Below, in pieces: positions 6,936 through 15,960 of a DNA stretch of 43,460 nucleotides (its first letter is position 1; every line of letters begins with the position of its first letter). The notes under the pieces were generated by a model that was given only the letters and a program-made list of their open reading frames with translations, searched no databases and was not told the origin of the DNA. This DNA comes from Oscillospiraceae bacterium (GTDB lineage: Bacteria > Bacillota > Clostridia > Oscillospirales > Oscillospiraceae). The position numbers and the translations under genes were made by a program. Location of the stretch: positions 1 through 43,460 of the forward strand of contig SVLX01000019.1 of assembly GCA_015067725.1 (NCBI GenBank), written 5' to 3'.

Positions 6936-8015
6936 TTGCGGTATTTTTCCTGTGGGACAAAGATCATTACCGGCTCTGGGGCAAGGTGGGCGCTCAAAGA
7001 ACTGAAGTTCCGGCGGTTGTTTCTGGTGACGGACCGGTTCTTCTCTGAATGTGGCACTGCAACGGAACTGTGTAAGGGACTGGCTTGTGAATACCAAATT
7101 TTTGACGGGGTTTTGCCTGACCCTACGGCAGAGCTGGCTGCGCGGGGGACAAAGGCACTACTGACCTTCGCACCGGATTTGGTGGTGGCATTGGGTGGCG
7201 GGAGTGTGATGGACTGCGCAAAGGCCATGCTGTTTTTCTCGGAACTGGATGTGCCCTTGGCGGCTGTTCCTACCACCTCCGGCTCCGGTGCGGAGGTGAC
7301 GGACTTCGCCATTCTGACCTGTGACGGGGTGAAAAAACCTCTGGTCAGCGAAGCCCTGCGTCCGGACTATGCCATATTGGACGATGAGCTTCTCCGGGAA
7401 CTGCCAAAAAGCCTGATTGCCGACGGTGGCTTTGATGTACTCTCCCATGCGTTGGAGGCGGCAGTGGGGAAAAATGCCGGACCTGTTACCGATGCGCTGG
7501 CCAGCCGGGCGTTCCGCACAGCTTATGGACTTCTCCCGGTGTCGTTTGGAGGCAATGCCGGGGTGCGGATGGAGATTCACGAGGCGGCCACCATGGCGGC
7601 TATGGCGTTCTCTCAGGCGGGTCTGGGGATTTGTCACAGCTTGTCCCATACCCTGGGCGGGATGTATCATATTCCCCATGGCAGACTCAATGCCATACTC
7701 CTTCCGGCGGTCATTTCCGTCAATGCCCAGGGCGCACAGGGGAAATATGCGGCACTGGCCAGAGATGCGGGCTTCTCCGGCGCGGCAGAGGCGTTGGCGG
7801 TGCGGAATCTGAAAAACGGAATCATCCGGCTCAGACGGGAGCTGAGACTGCCCGGGACACTGGCAGAGGCGGGGGTAAAACCGGCAGACCTGCGGCGCAA
7901 TCTGGCAACCATTGTTGCTTCCGCCCTGAAAGACCCCTGCTGCAACACCAATCCGGTGGAGGTCACGGCTTCACTGCTGGAGGAGGTTCTCCGGGAGGTC
8001 ATTGGTCGTGGGTGA
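6936..8015 (+). CDS. Iron-containing alcohol dehydrogenase of the ethanolamine operon (EutG/PduQ-like)
   Basis: The 359-residue protein has the Fe-ADH pattern: the nucleotide motif ALGGGSVMDCAKA near residue 92, the TTSGSGAEV loop, and metal ligands in DVLSHALEA, CHSLSHTLGG and PHGRLNA. It would reduce acetaldehyde to ethanol and recycle NAD+ inside the microcompartment. The start is TTG 6936 with GGTGGA five bases upstream; an in-frame stop at 6918 rules out a longer form. It is shorter than enterobacterial EutG and shows no terminal encapsulation helix. It overlaps eutA by 8 bases. Confidence 0.88.
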   Translation: MRYFSCGTKIITGSGARWALKELKFRRLFLVTDRFFSECGTATELCKGLACEYQIFDGVLPDPTAELAARGTKALLTFAPDLVVALGGGSVMDCAKAMLFFSELDVPLAAVPTTSGSGAEVTDFAILTCDGVKKPLVSEALRPDYAILDDELLRELPKSLIADGGFDVLSHALEAAVGKNAGPVTDALASRAFRTAYGLLPVSFGGNAGVRMEIHEAATMAAMAFSQAGLGICHSLSHTLGGMYHIPHGRLNAILLPAVISVNAQGAQGKYAALARDAGFSGAAEALAVRNLKNGIIRLRRELRLPGTLAEAGVKPADLRRNLATIVASALKDPCCNTNPVEVTASLLEEVLREVIGRG

Positions 8016-9381
8016 ATCGCTGTTGTCCGTGGGTATTGATGTGGGGACGTCCACAACCCAGCTCATTGTCTCCCGGCTGACGGTGGAAAACCGGGCTAAC
8101 GCATATGCCGTGCCGGATTTAGACATCACCGGGCGGGAGATTCTTTATGAAAGCCCCATCCATTTTACGCCACTGAAAGATGCCGTTACTCTGGACGCGC
8201 CCGCCATCCGGGAGATTGTGGCAGAGGAGTACCAAAATGCCGGAATCCAGCCGGAACGGGTGAAAACCGGGGCAATCATCATCACCGGGGAGACCGCCCG
8301 GAAAAGCAATGCCCGGCTGGTGCTGGAGAACTTAAAAGCCTTCGCCGGGGCATTTGTGGTGGCGACTGCAGGACCGGATTTGGAGGGAGTGCTGGCGGCG
8401 AAGGGCTCTGGGGCTGTCCGCTGGTCGGCGCAGACCGGGAAAACCGTCCTGCATATGGACATTGGCGGCGGCACCAGCAACATGGCGCTGATTGAAGGGG
8501 GGAACATCGTTTCCACCGGATGCCTCAATGTGGGGGGGCGGCTTATTCGGGTAGAGGGGGGCAGAATCCGCTATCTCTCTCCGGTGCTGAATGGGTTGTG
8601 CCGGCTTTCTGTGGGAGACACCGTGGAGGAGGAGACTCTGCGCCCTGTGGTTAAGATGCTGGTGGAGGCATTGGAAATCGGCTGTGGTTACCGGGCGGGG
8701 ACTGTTTCGCCGGGGCTGATTACAGACCGGGTAATGACACTTCCACCGGGGGAGGTGACCTTCTCCTTTTCCGGTGGTGTGGGAGAATTGCTGGACACCG
8801 AGACGGAAGACCCGTTCTGCTTCGGGGATATTGGCCCTATGCTGGCTTCGGAAATCCGCAGGAGCAGTCTGTGCCGGGGGGATTACTTTCTGGGGGAGCA
8901 GACCATCCGGGCGACGGTCATCGGGGCGGGCTGTTACAGCACCCAACTCTCCGGCAGTACGGTCTATGCCAGAAACATGGACTTCCCCCTGTCCAATCTG
9001 CCGGTAATCTCCCTGAGCCGGGAGGAGCAGGAGCTGAATGCCGATGATTTGCGGCGGCGGCTGGAAATCCTCTCCCAGCGGTATCAGCGGCAGACGGCGG
9101 CCATTTATCTGCCCGGCCTCACTGCCCCGGGATTTGACGCTTTGGATGCACTGGCAGGACGGCTGGCAAAAGCCATCACTGTGTTGCCTAAGCCCCATGT
9201 GATTGTCTCCGGTACGGACATGGGCAAGGCACTGGGACAGGCTTTGGCCACAAGGATTGAGGGAGGAATACTGTCTCTGGACGGACTGCGGTTACAGGGG
9301 GAGAGCTATCTGGATGTGGGTGCGCCGGTATCCGGAGGGGCGGCATATCCCGTGGTAAAAAAGACTCTGGTATTGGGATGA
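8008..9381 (+). CDS. eutA: Ethanolamine ammonia-lyase reactivating factor EutA
   Basis: The 457-residue protein has the Hsp70/actin-like ATPase signature of EutA: SVGIDVGTSTTQL at the start, GETARKSNA, the phosphate-2 loop HMDIGGGTSNMA and SGTDMGKALG near the end. EutA uses ATP to release damaged cobalamin from the EutBC lyase so that the enzyme can reload. I prefer GTG 8008 (nine bases after GGGAGG 7993-7998) over TTG 8002, which is too close to that site. It overlaps the ADH gene and is followed by eutB after 15 bp. Confidence 0.93.
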   Translation: MGESLLSVGIDVGTSTTQLIVSRLTVENRANAYAVPDLDITGREILYESPIHFTPLKDAVTLDAPAIREIVAEEYQNAGIQPERVKTGAIIITGETARKSNARLVLENLKAFAGAFVVATAGPDLEGVLAAKGSGAVRWSAQTGKTVLHMDIGGGTSNMALIEGGNIVSTGCLNVGGRLIRVEGGRIRYLSPVLNGLCRLSVGDTVEEETLRPVVKMLVEALEIGCGYRAGTVSPGLITDRVMTLPPGEVTFSFSGGVGELLDTETEDPFCFGDIGPMLASEIRRSSLCRGDYFLGEQTIRATVIGAGCYSTQLSGSTVYARNMDFPLSNLPVISLSREEQELNADDLRRRLEILSQRYQRQTAAIYLPGLTAPGFDALDALAGRLAKAITVLPKPHVIVSGTDMGKALGQALATRIEGGILSLDGLRLQGESYLDVGAPVSGGAAYPVVKKTLVLG

Positions 9382-9396
9382 AAGGGAAGTGGAGAA

Positions 9397-10758
9397 ATGA
9401 TACTAAAGACAAGTTTATTGGGCAAGGTCTACAGCTTCAAGTCCATCAAAGAAGCACTGGCCAAAGCCAACGAGGACAAGACCGGTGACCGGCTGGCAGG
9501 CCTGGCGGCGGGAACTGCCCAGGAGCGGGTGGCGGCGAAGGTGGTGGTGGCCAATTTGCTGCTCAGCGATTTGCGGGAGAATCCGGCAGTGCCTTATGAG
9601 CAGGACGAGGTGACCCGCATCATTCAGGACGATGTGAACGAGCGGCAGTATGCACAGATTCGCTCCTGGACAGTTTCTGAATTGCGGGAGTATATTCTGG
9701 CGGAGACCACGACCGGAGAGGACTTGCGCCGCTTAAGCCGGGGGCTCACGGCGGAAATGGTGGCGGCGGTGACCAAAATCATGGGCAATCTGGACCTGAT
9801 TTATGCCGCCCAGAAGATGCGCGTCACCGCCCACTGTAATACCACCATTGGTCTTCCGGGGACACTGTCCTGCCGCCTTCAACCCAACCATACCACCGAC
9901 GACCCCGATGGCATTCTCGCCTCCACCTTAGAGGGGCTGACCTTTGGTGCCGGGGATGCGGTGATCGGGCTCAACCCGGTGACGGACTCTGCCCAGCGGG
10001 TCAAAGAGATTCTGGAGCGATTCCGGGAGGTCAGACAGCGGTGGAGCATCCCAACGCAGACCTGTGTCCTTGCCCATGTGACCACGCAAATGGCGGCACT
10101 GCAACAGGGCGCACCGGCAGACCTGATTTTCCAGTCCATTGCCGGCAGTCAGAAGGGCAACGAGGCCTTTGGGTTTACGGGAAAGACGCTGGAAGAAGCC
10201 AGGGATATGGCGCTGAAACTGGGAACGGCGGAGGGCCCGAATGTGATGTACTTTGAAACCGGACAGGGGTCTGAATTGTCCTCAGAGGCGCACTTTGATA
10301 CCGACCAGGTGACTATGGAGGCCCGCTGTTATGGTTTTGCCAAGCGGTATCAGCCGTTTTTGGTCAATACGGTGGTGGGATTCATCGGACCGGAGTACCT
10401 TTATGATGCCCGGCAGGTGACCAGAGCGGGGCTGGAGGACCACTTTATGGGTAAGCTCACCGGAGTCCCCATGGGCTGTGATGCCTGCTATACCAACCAC
10501 ATGAAAGCCGACCAGAATGATATTGAGAATCTGGCGACCTTATTGACTGCCGCCGGGTGCAATTACTTCATGGGTATTCCGCACGGTGATGATATTATGC
10601 TCAACTATCAGACCACCGGATTCCGGGAGACGGCGGCACTGCGGGAAATCTTCGGTCTGACCGCAATCCCACCCTTCCAGAAGTGGCTGGAGGATATGGG
10701 TTTTGTGGAAAATGGACATCTCACCCCAAGAGCCGGTGACGGTTCGTGTCTGATGTAA
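9397..10758 (+). CDS. eutB: Ethanolamine ammonia-lyase large subunit EutB
   Basis: The 453-residue protein has the usual length and shows typical EutB segments: LNPVTDSAQRV, CVLAHVTTQ, the active-site YFETGQGSELSSEAH region and TVVGFIGPEYLYD. With EutC it forms the adenosylcobalamin-dependent lyase that converts ethanolamine to acetaldehyde and ammonia, the first step of the pathway. The start ATG 9397 follows AAGTGGAG. It is 11 bp upstream of eutC, as in most eut operons. Confidence 0.97.
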   Translation: MILKTSLLGKVYSFKSIKEALAKANEDKTGDRLAGLAAGTAQERVAAKVVVANLLLSDLRENPAVPYEQDEVTRIIQDDVNERQYAQIRSWTVSELREYILAETTTGEDLRRLSRGLTAEMVAAVTKIMGNLDLIYAAQKMRVTAHCNTTIGLPGTLSCRLQPNHTTDDPDGILASTLEGLTFGAGDAVIGLNPVTDSAQRVKEILERFREVRQRWSIPTQTCVLAHVTTQMAALQQGAPADLIFQSIAGSQKGNEAFGFTGKTLEEARDMALKLGTAEGPNVMYFETGQGSELSSEAHFDTDQVTMEARCYGFAKRYQPFLVNTVVGFIGPEYLYDARQVTRAGLEDHFMGKLTGVPMGCDACYTNHMKADQNDIENLATLLTAAGCNYFMGIPHGDDIMLNYQTTGFRETAALREIFGLTAIPPFQKWLEDMGFVENGHLTPRAGDGSCLM

Positions 10759-10769
10759 GGAGGGAAAGC

Positions 10770-11687
10770 ATGAATCAGGAAGAACTCAAGACCATGATTG
10801 CTCAGCTCCTGCGGGAGATGACACCGGGGAAAGAACCCATGGTTAAAGCCAGCGAATACCGCCCCACCACACAAGAGCAGGAGCGGGATACCAAAACCGG
10901 TACGGATTCCGCACCCATGCTGGAGGATATCTCCAAAATTGACCTGCGGAAGTTGTACTTGGTGGAGTCGCCCAGTGATGAACAGGGCTACCGGCATCTG
11001 CGGGAGAAGACGCCTGCCCGGTTGGGGATGGGGCGCTCCGGACCCAGATACAAGACCCTGACCCAGCTCCGCTTCCGGGCTGACCATGCGGCGGCGCAGG
11101 ACAGTGTCTTCATGGAAATTGGCCCGGAATTTGCCCGGGACAATGGTCTCATCTTCACCAGAACCCTGTGTGAAAGCCGGGATCAATATCTGACCCGCCC
11201 CGATTTGGGCAGAGGCTTTGACCAAGAAAACGGGGAGATCATTGCCACCAAACTGCCCAAAAAGCCGGAAATCCAGTTGGTCATTGGCGATGGTCTGTCC
11301 TCTGCGGCGATTTTGGCCAATGCCATGGACTGTGCAAAGGCCATTATACAGGGCCTGAAGGCGGCGGGGAAGACGGTTGGCCCCATTTTGTATGTCAAAA
11401 ATGCCCGGGTGGGTGCCGGTGATGCGGTGGGCGATCTGACCGGCTGCCGGGTGGTGTGTATACTGGTGGGCGAGCGCCCAGGGTTGGTTTCTGCGGAATC
11501 CATGTCGGCCTATATCACTTACGCCCCGCACCGGGGCATCCCGGAGTCCAAGCGCACCGTGGTTTCCAACATCCACCGACAGGGTACGCCTGCGGTAGAG
11601 GCCGGGGCACACATTGCGGAGTTGCTGTTGAAAATTCTGTCAGTCGGTGCTTCCGGCGTGGATTTGGCAGGAGGTGGAGTGCATTGA
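10770..11687 (+). CDS. eutC: Ethanolamine ammonia-lyase small subunit EutC
   Basis: ATG 10770 has AAGGAGGG (10757-10764) five bases upstream and is preferred over an upstream in-frame GTG at 10746 inside eutB. The 305-residue protein carries the EutC core (LVIGDGLSSAAI, VGAGDAVGDLTG, ITYAPHRGIPESKRTVVSN) that binds cobalamin with EutB. Residues 1-16 (MNQEELKTMIAQLLRE) form a short amphipathic helix before a linker. That matches the known EutC encapsulation peptide for loading the lyase into the shell. The stop overlaps the TTG start of eutL. Confidence 0.96.
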   Translation: MNQEELKTMIAQLLREMTPGKEPMVKASEYRPTTQEQERDTKTGTDSAPMLEDISKIDLRKLYLVESPSDEQGYRHLREKTPARLGMGRSGPRYKTLTQLRFRADHAAAQDSVFMEIGPEFARDNGLIFTRTLCESRDQYLTRPDLGRGFDQENGEIIATKLPKKPEIQLVIGDGLSSAAILANAMDCAKAIIQGLKAAGKTVGPILYVKNARVGAGDAVGDLTGCRVVCILVGERPGLVSAESMSAYITYAPHRGIPESKRTVVSNIHRQGTPAVEAGAHIAELLLKILSVGASGVDLAGGGVH

Positions 11688-12340
11688 GCACGCGAATCCC
11701 GGTAAAAATACTCTGCGTACAGTATCTGCCCAATGCTGACCCGGCACTGTGCCGCAGTCTGGGGGTGGAGTCAGACTGGCGATGCTTGGGACTCCTCTCC
11801 ACGGACAGCGATGACGCCACCTATATTGCTCTGGATCAAGCCACAAAAGACTCCACGGTTCATGTCAGCTATGCCCGGAGTCTGTATGCCGGAGCAGGCA
11901 ATGCTTCGACGCCATTGGCGGGGGAAGTCGTAGGCATCCTCTCCGGACCTACGCCATCCGAGGTGCGCAGTGGTATGGAGTCGGCACTGGATCTTCTGCG
12001 CTCCGGGGAGGTGGGTTTTCAGTCGACGACGGCTAAGCCGGATTTGGTGTACCTTGCCTGTACCGTCAGCCGAACCGGAAGCTATCTCAGCAAAGAGGCA
12101 GGAATTCCGGAGGGACAGCCACTGGCTTATCTGATTGCACCTCCGGTTGAGGCCATGACTGCGCTGGATGCGGCGCTAAAAGCATCGGATGTTGAATTGG
12201 TGAAGCTTTATGGGCCACCGACGGAGACCAATTTTGGCGGCGGTCTGCTCACCGGCAGTCAATCCGCCTGCAACGCTGCCTGTGAAGCTTTTTCTGCGGC
12301 GGTGGAGGAAATCGCCCAGCATCCCATTAAGGAGGAATGA
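11684..12340 (+). CDS. eutL: Microcompartment shell protein EutL
   Basis: The start is TTG 11684, overlapping the eutC stop, with GGAGGTGG (11670-11677) six bases upstream. This gives 218 residues, the normal EutL length. The sequence follows EutL: an N-terminal BMC half, then a second half with KPDLVYLACTVSRTGSYLS and LYGPPTETNFGGG. EutL is a tandem-domain trimer with a gated pore proposed for larger molecules, and here it is one of only three shell proteins. It is tightly coupled to both neighbours. Confidence 0.93.
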   Translation: MSTRIPVKILCVQYLPNADPALCRSLGVESDWRCLGLLSTDSDDATYIALDQATKDSTVHVSYARSLYAGAGNASTPLAGEVVGILSGPTPSEVRSGMESALDLLRSGEVGFQSTTAKPDLVYLACTVSRTGSYLSKEAGIPEGQPLAYLIAPPVEAMTALDAALKASDVELVKLYGPPTETNFGGGLLTGSQSACNAACEAFSAAVEEIAQHPIKEE

Positions 12341-12342
12341 CC

Positions 12343-13779
12343 ATGGATCAGGATTTAACTTCCCGCCAGGAGGCGAGAGACCTGGCAAAGCGCGCGCAGG
12401 AGGCACAGCAAATCCTGCGGGGGTTTACTCAGGACAAGCTGGATGCCATTTGCCGGGCGGTCAGTGAAGCCTTTGAAGCCGCCGCCGCCGAGCTGGCACA
12501 ACTGGCCTGCAAGGAGACCGGTTTCGGCAACCCGGAGGACAAAACCGTCAAGAACCGGTTTGCTGCCCGGGATGTATGGAATGCCATCCGGGATATGAAG
12601 ACCGTGGGGATTCTCCGGCAGGACAGGGAGGCCATGGTCTGGGATGTGGGTGTGCCGGTGGGTGTGCTGGCGGGCATTGTCCCGTCCACCAATCCCACTT
12701 CTACCGTTTGCTATAAAGCCCTGATCGCCCTGAAAGCCGGATGCGGCATTGTCTTTTCGCCCCACCCGGCAGCGGCAGAGTGTACCCGGCGGGCGTGTCA
12801 GGTGGTGAGCATGGCGGCAGAGTCGGCGGGCTGTCCCAAAGGGGCGGTGAGTTGCCTGACTGCGCCCACCATGGAAGCCACGGAAGAACTGATGAAGTGC
12901 CCACAGGTAAGGCTGATTCTGGCTACCGGTGGACCGGGGATGGTGCGCGCCGCCTATTCTTCCGGCAAACCAGCCATTGGGGTGGGGGCAGGCAATGGTC
13001 CGGCGTATATCCACCAATCCGCTCATATAGAGCAGGCGGTAAAGCACATCTTCCGCTCCAAAACCTTCGACTATGGCACGGTCTGCGCTTCTGAGCAGAG
13101 CATTGTGGTGGAGCGGGATATGGACGAGCCGGTGAGCCGGGAGATTCTCCGTCAGGGAGGCTACTTCCTGAGTGACGGGGAGGCAGAGAAGGTGGCGGGG
13201 GTGCTGTTCCGTGCCGATGGGCGGCTGAATCCCAAGGTGGTGGGCAGACCTGCCGCAACAATTGCGGAGCTTGCGGGGATTGACGTGCCTCGCAGTACCC
13301 GGGTATTGCTTTCCCGGCAGAGTCAGGTGGGGCCAAAGAGCCCCTACTCCTGGGAGAAACTGTGTCCGGTACTGGCTTATTATGTGGAAGACAGTCAGGA
13401 CGAGGTGCTGAAAAAGTGTGTGGCTGTCCTCCAACACGAGGGCGCAGGCCATAGCTTTATGCTCCATGCCACGGATGAGCAGGTGGTGCGCCGCTTTGCC
13501 CTGGAGATTCCGGTGTCCCGGTTTATGGTCAATACCCCCGGTGCGCTGGGGGGCATTGGGGCAAGCACCAACCTGTTCCCAGCACTGACTCTGGGCTGTG
13601 GGGCGGTTGGCGGCAGTTCTTCGTCCAATAACATTGGCCCCATGGATCTCATCAACATTCGCCGGGTAGCCTGGGGCAAGGAAAACGACGGGAAGACGGA
13701 TAAAATGCCGGAAACGACTCCCTATAGCGAGGATACCATTGAAGCACTGGCGGCGGAGATTATCCGGCGGCTGACTTAA
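12343..13779 (+). CDS. eutE: CoA-acylating acetaldehyde dehydrogenase EutE
   Basis: ATG 12343 lies seven bases after GGAGG (12331-12335); an ATG at 12337 is too close to it. The 478-residue protein has the aldehyde dehydrogenase fold with VPSTNPTST, TGGPGMVRAAY and the catalytic cysteine in TVCASEQS near residue 249. It turns acetaldehyde into acetyl-CoA with NAD+. The N-terminus begins straight into the catalytic fold and lacks the encapsulation helix of enterobacterial EutE. The C-terminus instead ends in a linker and a short amphipathic helix, DTIEALAAEIIRRLT, which is a likely relocated encapsulation peptide. Confidence 0.93.
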   Translation: MDQDLTSRQEARDLAKRAQEAQQILRGFTQDKLDAICRAVSEAFEAAAAELAQLACKETGFGNPEDKTVKNRFAARDVWNAIRDMKTVGILRQDREAMVWDVGVPVGVLAGIVPSTNPTSTVCYKALIALKAGCGIVFSPHPAAAECTRRACQVVSMAAESAGCPKGAVSCLTAPTMEATEELMKCPQVRLILATGGPGMVRAAYSSGKPAIGVGAGNGPAYIHQSAHIEQAVKHIFRSKTFDYGTVCASEQSIVVERDMDEPVSREILRQGGYFLSDGEAEKVAGVLFRADGRLNPKVVGRPAATIAELAGIDVPRSTRVLLSRQSQVGPKSPYSWEKLCPVLAYYVEDSQDEVLKKCVAVLQHEGAGHSFMLHATDEQVVRRFALEIPVSRFMVNTPGALGGIGASTNLFPALTLGCGAVGGSSSSNNIGPMDLINIRRVAWGKENDGKTDKMPETTPYSEDTIEALAAEIIRRLT

Positions 13780-13799
13780 CATCAAGGAGGAAATGAACA

Positions 13800-14108
13800 A
13801 TGACGGATTTGAGCAATACCAACTCTCTGGGTATGGTGGAGACGAAGGGACTTGTGGGCGCAATTGAGGCGGCAGATGCCATGGTGAAGTCTGCCAATGT
13901 ACTGCTGGTGGGAAAAGAGCAGGTTGGCGGCGGATTGGTGACCGTCATGGTGCGTGGTGATGTGGGTGCAGTGAAGGCGGCTACTGATGCCGGTGCGGCG
14001 GCGGCAGAGAAGGTTGGCGAGCTGGTCTCTGTCCATGTGATTCCACGACCCCATGCAGAGGTGGCGGCGATCCTGCCCAAGGGACGGGAAAACCGCCAGG
14101 AGAAATAA
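13800..14108 (+). CDS. eutM: Major hexameric shell protein EutM (BMC domain)
   Basis: The 102-residue protein carries one BMC domain from residue 9: [20 protein letters not shown], then [20 protein letters not shown] and a C-terminal VHVIPRPH. These match EutM/PduA/CsoS1 hexamers that tile the shell facets. AAGGAGG lies seven bases before ATG 13800. It is the only single-domain BMC protein in the operon and so should be the bulk shell component. A short basic tail (KGRENRQEK) follows the domain. Confidence 0.95.
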   Translation: MTDLSNTNSLGMVETKGLVGAIEAADAMVKSANVLLVGKEQVGGGLVTVMVRGDVGAVKAATDAGAAAAEKVGELVSVHVIPRPHAEVAAILPKGRENRQEK

Positions 14109-14111
14109 GCC

Positions 14112-14828
14112 ATGGCGCTGTTTACGGCTGAGGCAGTCCGGGCCAATGTGCGGAATTCAGAGGGCAGGCGGGTATTCTACCTGGGGGCAGATGACCGCCT
14201 GACCCCCGGGGCGAAAGCTTATCTTCAGGAGCGTGGGATTGAGCTTCTTCCCGCGGCTCAGGCGGGGGGAAAGGTCTACCGGACACTTCATGGGGCGGTA
14301 TTTACCGAAAAGCCGGAGAACATGACCCACCTCAATGCTCAGATTCTTGTGCCTAAGACCCATCCCCGCATTGCCTTCCGTGGTGCAATTGACACACTGG
14401 AGGCAGAATTGCTTCTGGCGCAGAAAACTGCCCAAATGGAGGGATATGACTCCATGGTCAAGGCACTGGGGGATGGGCTGGAACTGGCGAGGAAGATCAT
14501 TGCCGCCGATGTGCTGGAAGAACCGCTGGAAGAACTGCTTCTCGATGGCCTGACCGATGCCCAACTCCGGGAGAGAAGTCACTTCCCCCAGAAATATTAT
14601 GACCAGCCCCACTTCATGCCGGACAGTTCCTGCAGTTGGACGCTGCTCAATATCAACCGGGCACGGACAATGGTGCGTCAGGCGGAAATCCGCTTCTGTT
14701 GGGCATTCCGGGACACAGAGGGACGATGTACCCGGGAGGACATTCTCCGGGGGCTGAACCGCCTCAGCAGTTTCCTGTGGATTTTGGAGATTCGGCTGGC
14801 ATCCGGAAAGGAGAATCGCCATGGATGA
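14112..14828 (+). CDS. eutT: ATP:cob(I)alamin adenosyltransferase EutT
   Basis: The 238-residue protein matches EutT through KPENMTHLNAQILVPKTHPRI, FRGAIDTLEAELLLAQ and the C-terminal adenosyltransferase helix around SFLWILEIRLAS. It makes adenosylcobalamin for EutBC. The HX11CCX2C metal motif of Salmonella EutT is not visible, as I recall for some Firmicute forms. It starts three bases after the eutM stop and overlaps pduL by 8 bases. Confidence 0.85.
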   Translation: MALFTAEAVRANVRNSEGRRVFYLGADDRLTPGAKAYLQERGIELLPAAQAGGKVYRTLHGAVFTEKPENMTHLNAQILVPKTHPRIAFRGAIDTLEAELLLAQKTAQMEGYDSMVKALGDGLELARKIIAADVLEEPLEELLLDGLTDAQLRERSHFPQKYYDQPHFMPDSSCSWTLLNINRARTMVRQAEIRFCWAFRDTEGRCTREDILRGLNRLSSFLWILEIRLASGKENRHG

Positions 14829-15423
14829 GTTGGAAAGACTGACCGGGGAACTGGTAGGTCGGCTCTTTGTGGAGGTGGAGGCTTCCGGTCGGCATGTCCA
14901 TCTGACCCGGGAGCAGGCGCAGCGGCTCTTTGGCCATGGGCTGACCCCGGAACGGCCACTGTCCCAGCCGGGGCAGTACCTGTGTCGGGAGCGGGTTACC
15001 GTTGTTGGGCCAAAGGGGGAAATGAAGCATGTTGCCGTTCTTGGGCCGGAAAGACCGGAGGGACAAGCGGAACTTTCGCTGACCGATGGTATTGCTCTGG
15101 GGTTAAAACTGCCCATTCGGCTTTCCGGGGATGTCAAGGGCAGTCCCGGCATTACCCTCCGTGGGGACAAAGGAGAGCTGCGCCTGCCCTGTGGAGCCAT
15201 TGCCGCCCAGAGGCACATTCATCTTCCGCCGGAAGAAGCGGAAAAGCGGGGGCTTAAAGACCGCCAGACCGTGAAGCTGAAGCTCCTGACCGAAAGACCG
15301 GTGGTCTTTGAGGATGTACAGGTGCGGGTGCGTCCGGACTTTGCCCCCAGAGCCCACATTGACTATGACGAAGCCAATGCCTGTGGATTCAGGAAGGGGG
15401 ATTTGGGGTTGATTTGCCCGTGA
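14821..15423 (+). CDS. pduL: PduL-type phosphate acyltransferase (EutD role)
   Basis: The 200-residue protein has the PduL hallmarks: the paired histidine motifs GRHVHLT near residue 23 and QRHIHLP near residue 132, which bind the two zinc ions, plus the end motif THIDYDEANA-like AHIDYDEANACG. It converts acetyl-CoA to acetyl-phosphate and frees CoA inside the compartment. Residues 1-17 (MDELERLTGELVGRLFV) form an amphipathic helix, as in known PduL encapsulation peptides. ATG 14821 lies inside the end of eutT. It replaces the unrelated Pta-type EutD of enterobacteria. Confidence 0.93.
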   Translation: MDELERLTGELVGRLFVEVEASGRHVHLTREQAQRLFGHGLTPERPLSQPGQYLCRERVTVVGPKGEMKHVAVLGPERPEGQAELSLTDGIALGLKLPIRLSGDVKGSPGITLRGDKGELRLPCGAIAAQRHIHLPPEEAEKRGLKDRQTVKLKLLTERPVVFEDVQVRVRPDFAPRAHIDYDEANACGFRKGDLGLICP

Positions 15424-15920
15424 ACGAAGAATTGCTCTCTGCGGTGACAGCAAGAGTATTGGAAAAGTTGTCCTTGTGCGGTGCAACCGACCGGGCTGAG
15501 CACAGTGACCCGGACAGCCGGAATTTGCCCAAAGCCCTTCTGATTGGGACAAAGCCGGCGGAGGATTTGGGCTATGACTATGTATCCCGTGAACCTTATG
15601 AGGCGGTGGTACTGGGCAGTCTGACTACGGGGCAACTCCTCAGTTTTCATCAGGAGCAGGCATTGACGGCACTCTTGGAAGGAAAGCCGGTATACCTGTA
15701 TCTTCCGGGGATAAACCGGGGGACGGGGAAAAACCGCCATCTTGAGGCAGAACTGGTCAGCGCACTGAACCGGCTGAAATCCTGGGGAGTCGTCATGCTC
15801 GATGGCGGCGGAAGAAAACGACTGGTGACGGCACAGGAAGCCATGCGGCTTAAGGCGCAGGGACTGCCACTGCCGCAGGAATGTATCCTGACTCCCTCTG
15901 CCCGGGATATTCTCTCCTGA
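15420..15920 (+). CDS. Ethanolamine-operon protein of unknown function (eut_hyp family)
   Basis: The likely start is GTG 15420, overlapping the pduL stop (GTGA); a TTG at 15414 is an alternative. The 166-residue product begins with an amphipathic helix (NEELLSAVTARVLEKL) that looks like an encapsulation peptide. A linker and a 110-residue alpha/beta domain follow, with YEAVVLGSLTTGQLLSF, GKPVYLYLPGI and a C-terminal ECILTPSARDIL. This pattern fits the family known only from Firmicute eut operons (TIGR02536 type). The activity is unknown; the fold hints at a flavodoxin-like or sensor domain, which is inference. Confidence 0.7.
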   Translation: MNEELLSAVTARVLEKLSLCGATDRAEHSDPDSRNLPKALLIGTKPAEDLGYDYVSREPYEAVVLGSLTTGQLLSFHQEQALTALLEGKPVYLYLPGINRGTGKNRHLEAELVSALNRLKSWGVVMLDGGGRKRLVTAQEAMRLKAQGLPLPQECILTPSARDILS

Positions 15921-15960
15921 TAAAGATGATTACAATACAGGGCGAAAGGAGCGGATAAAC

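Noticed and set aside
8332..9198. A 288-codon minus-strand frame inside eutA, and similar ones in eutE and eutB.
   Set aside because: The plus-strand genes are unmistakable members of their families; the antisense frames show no motifs.
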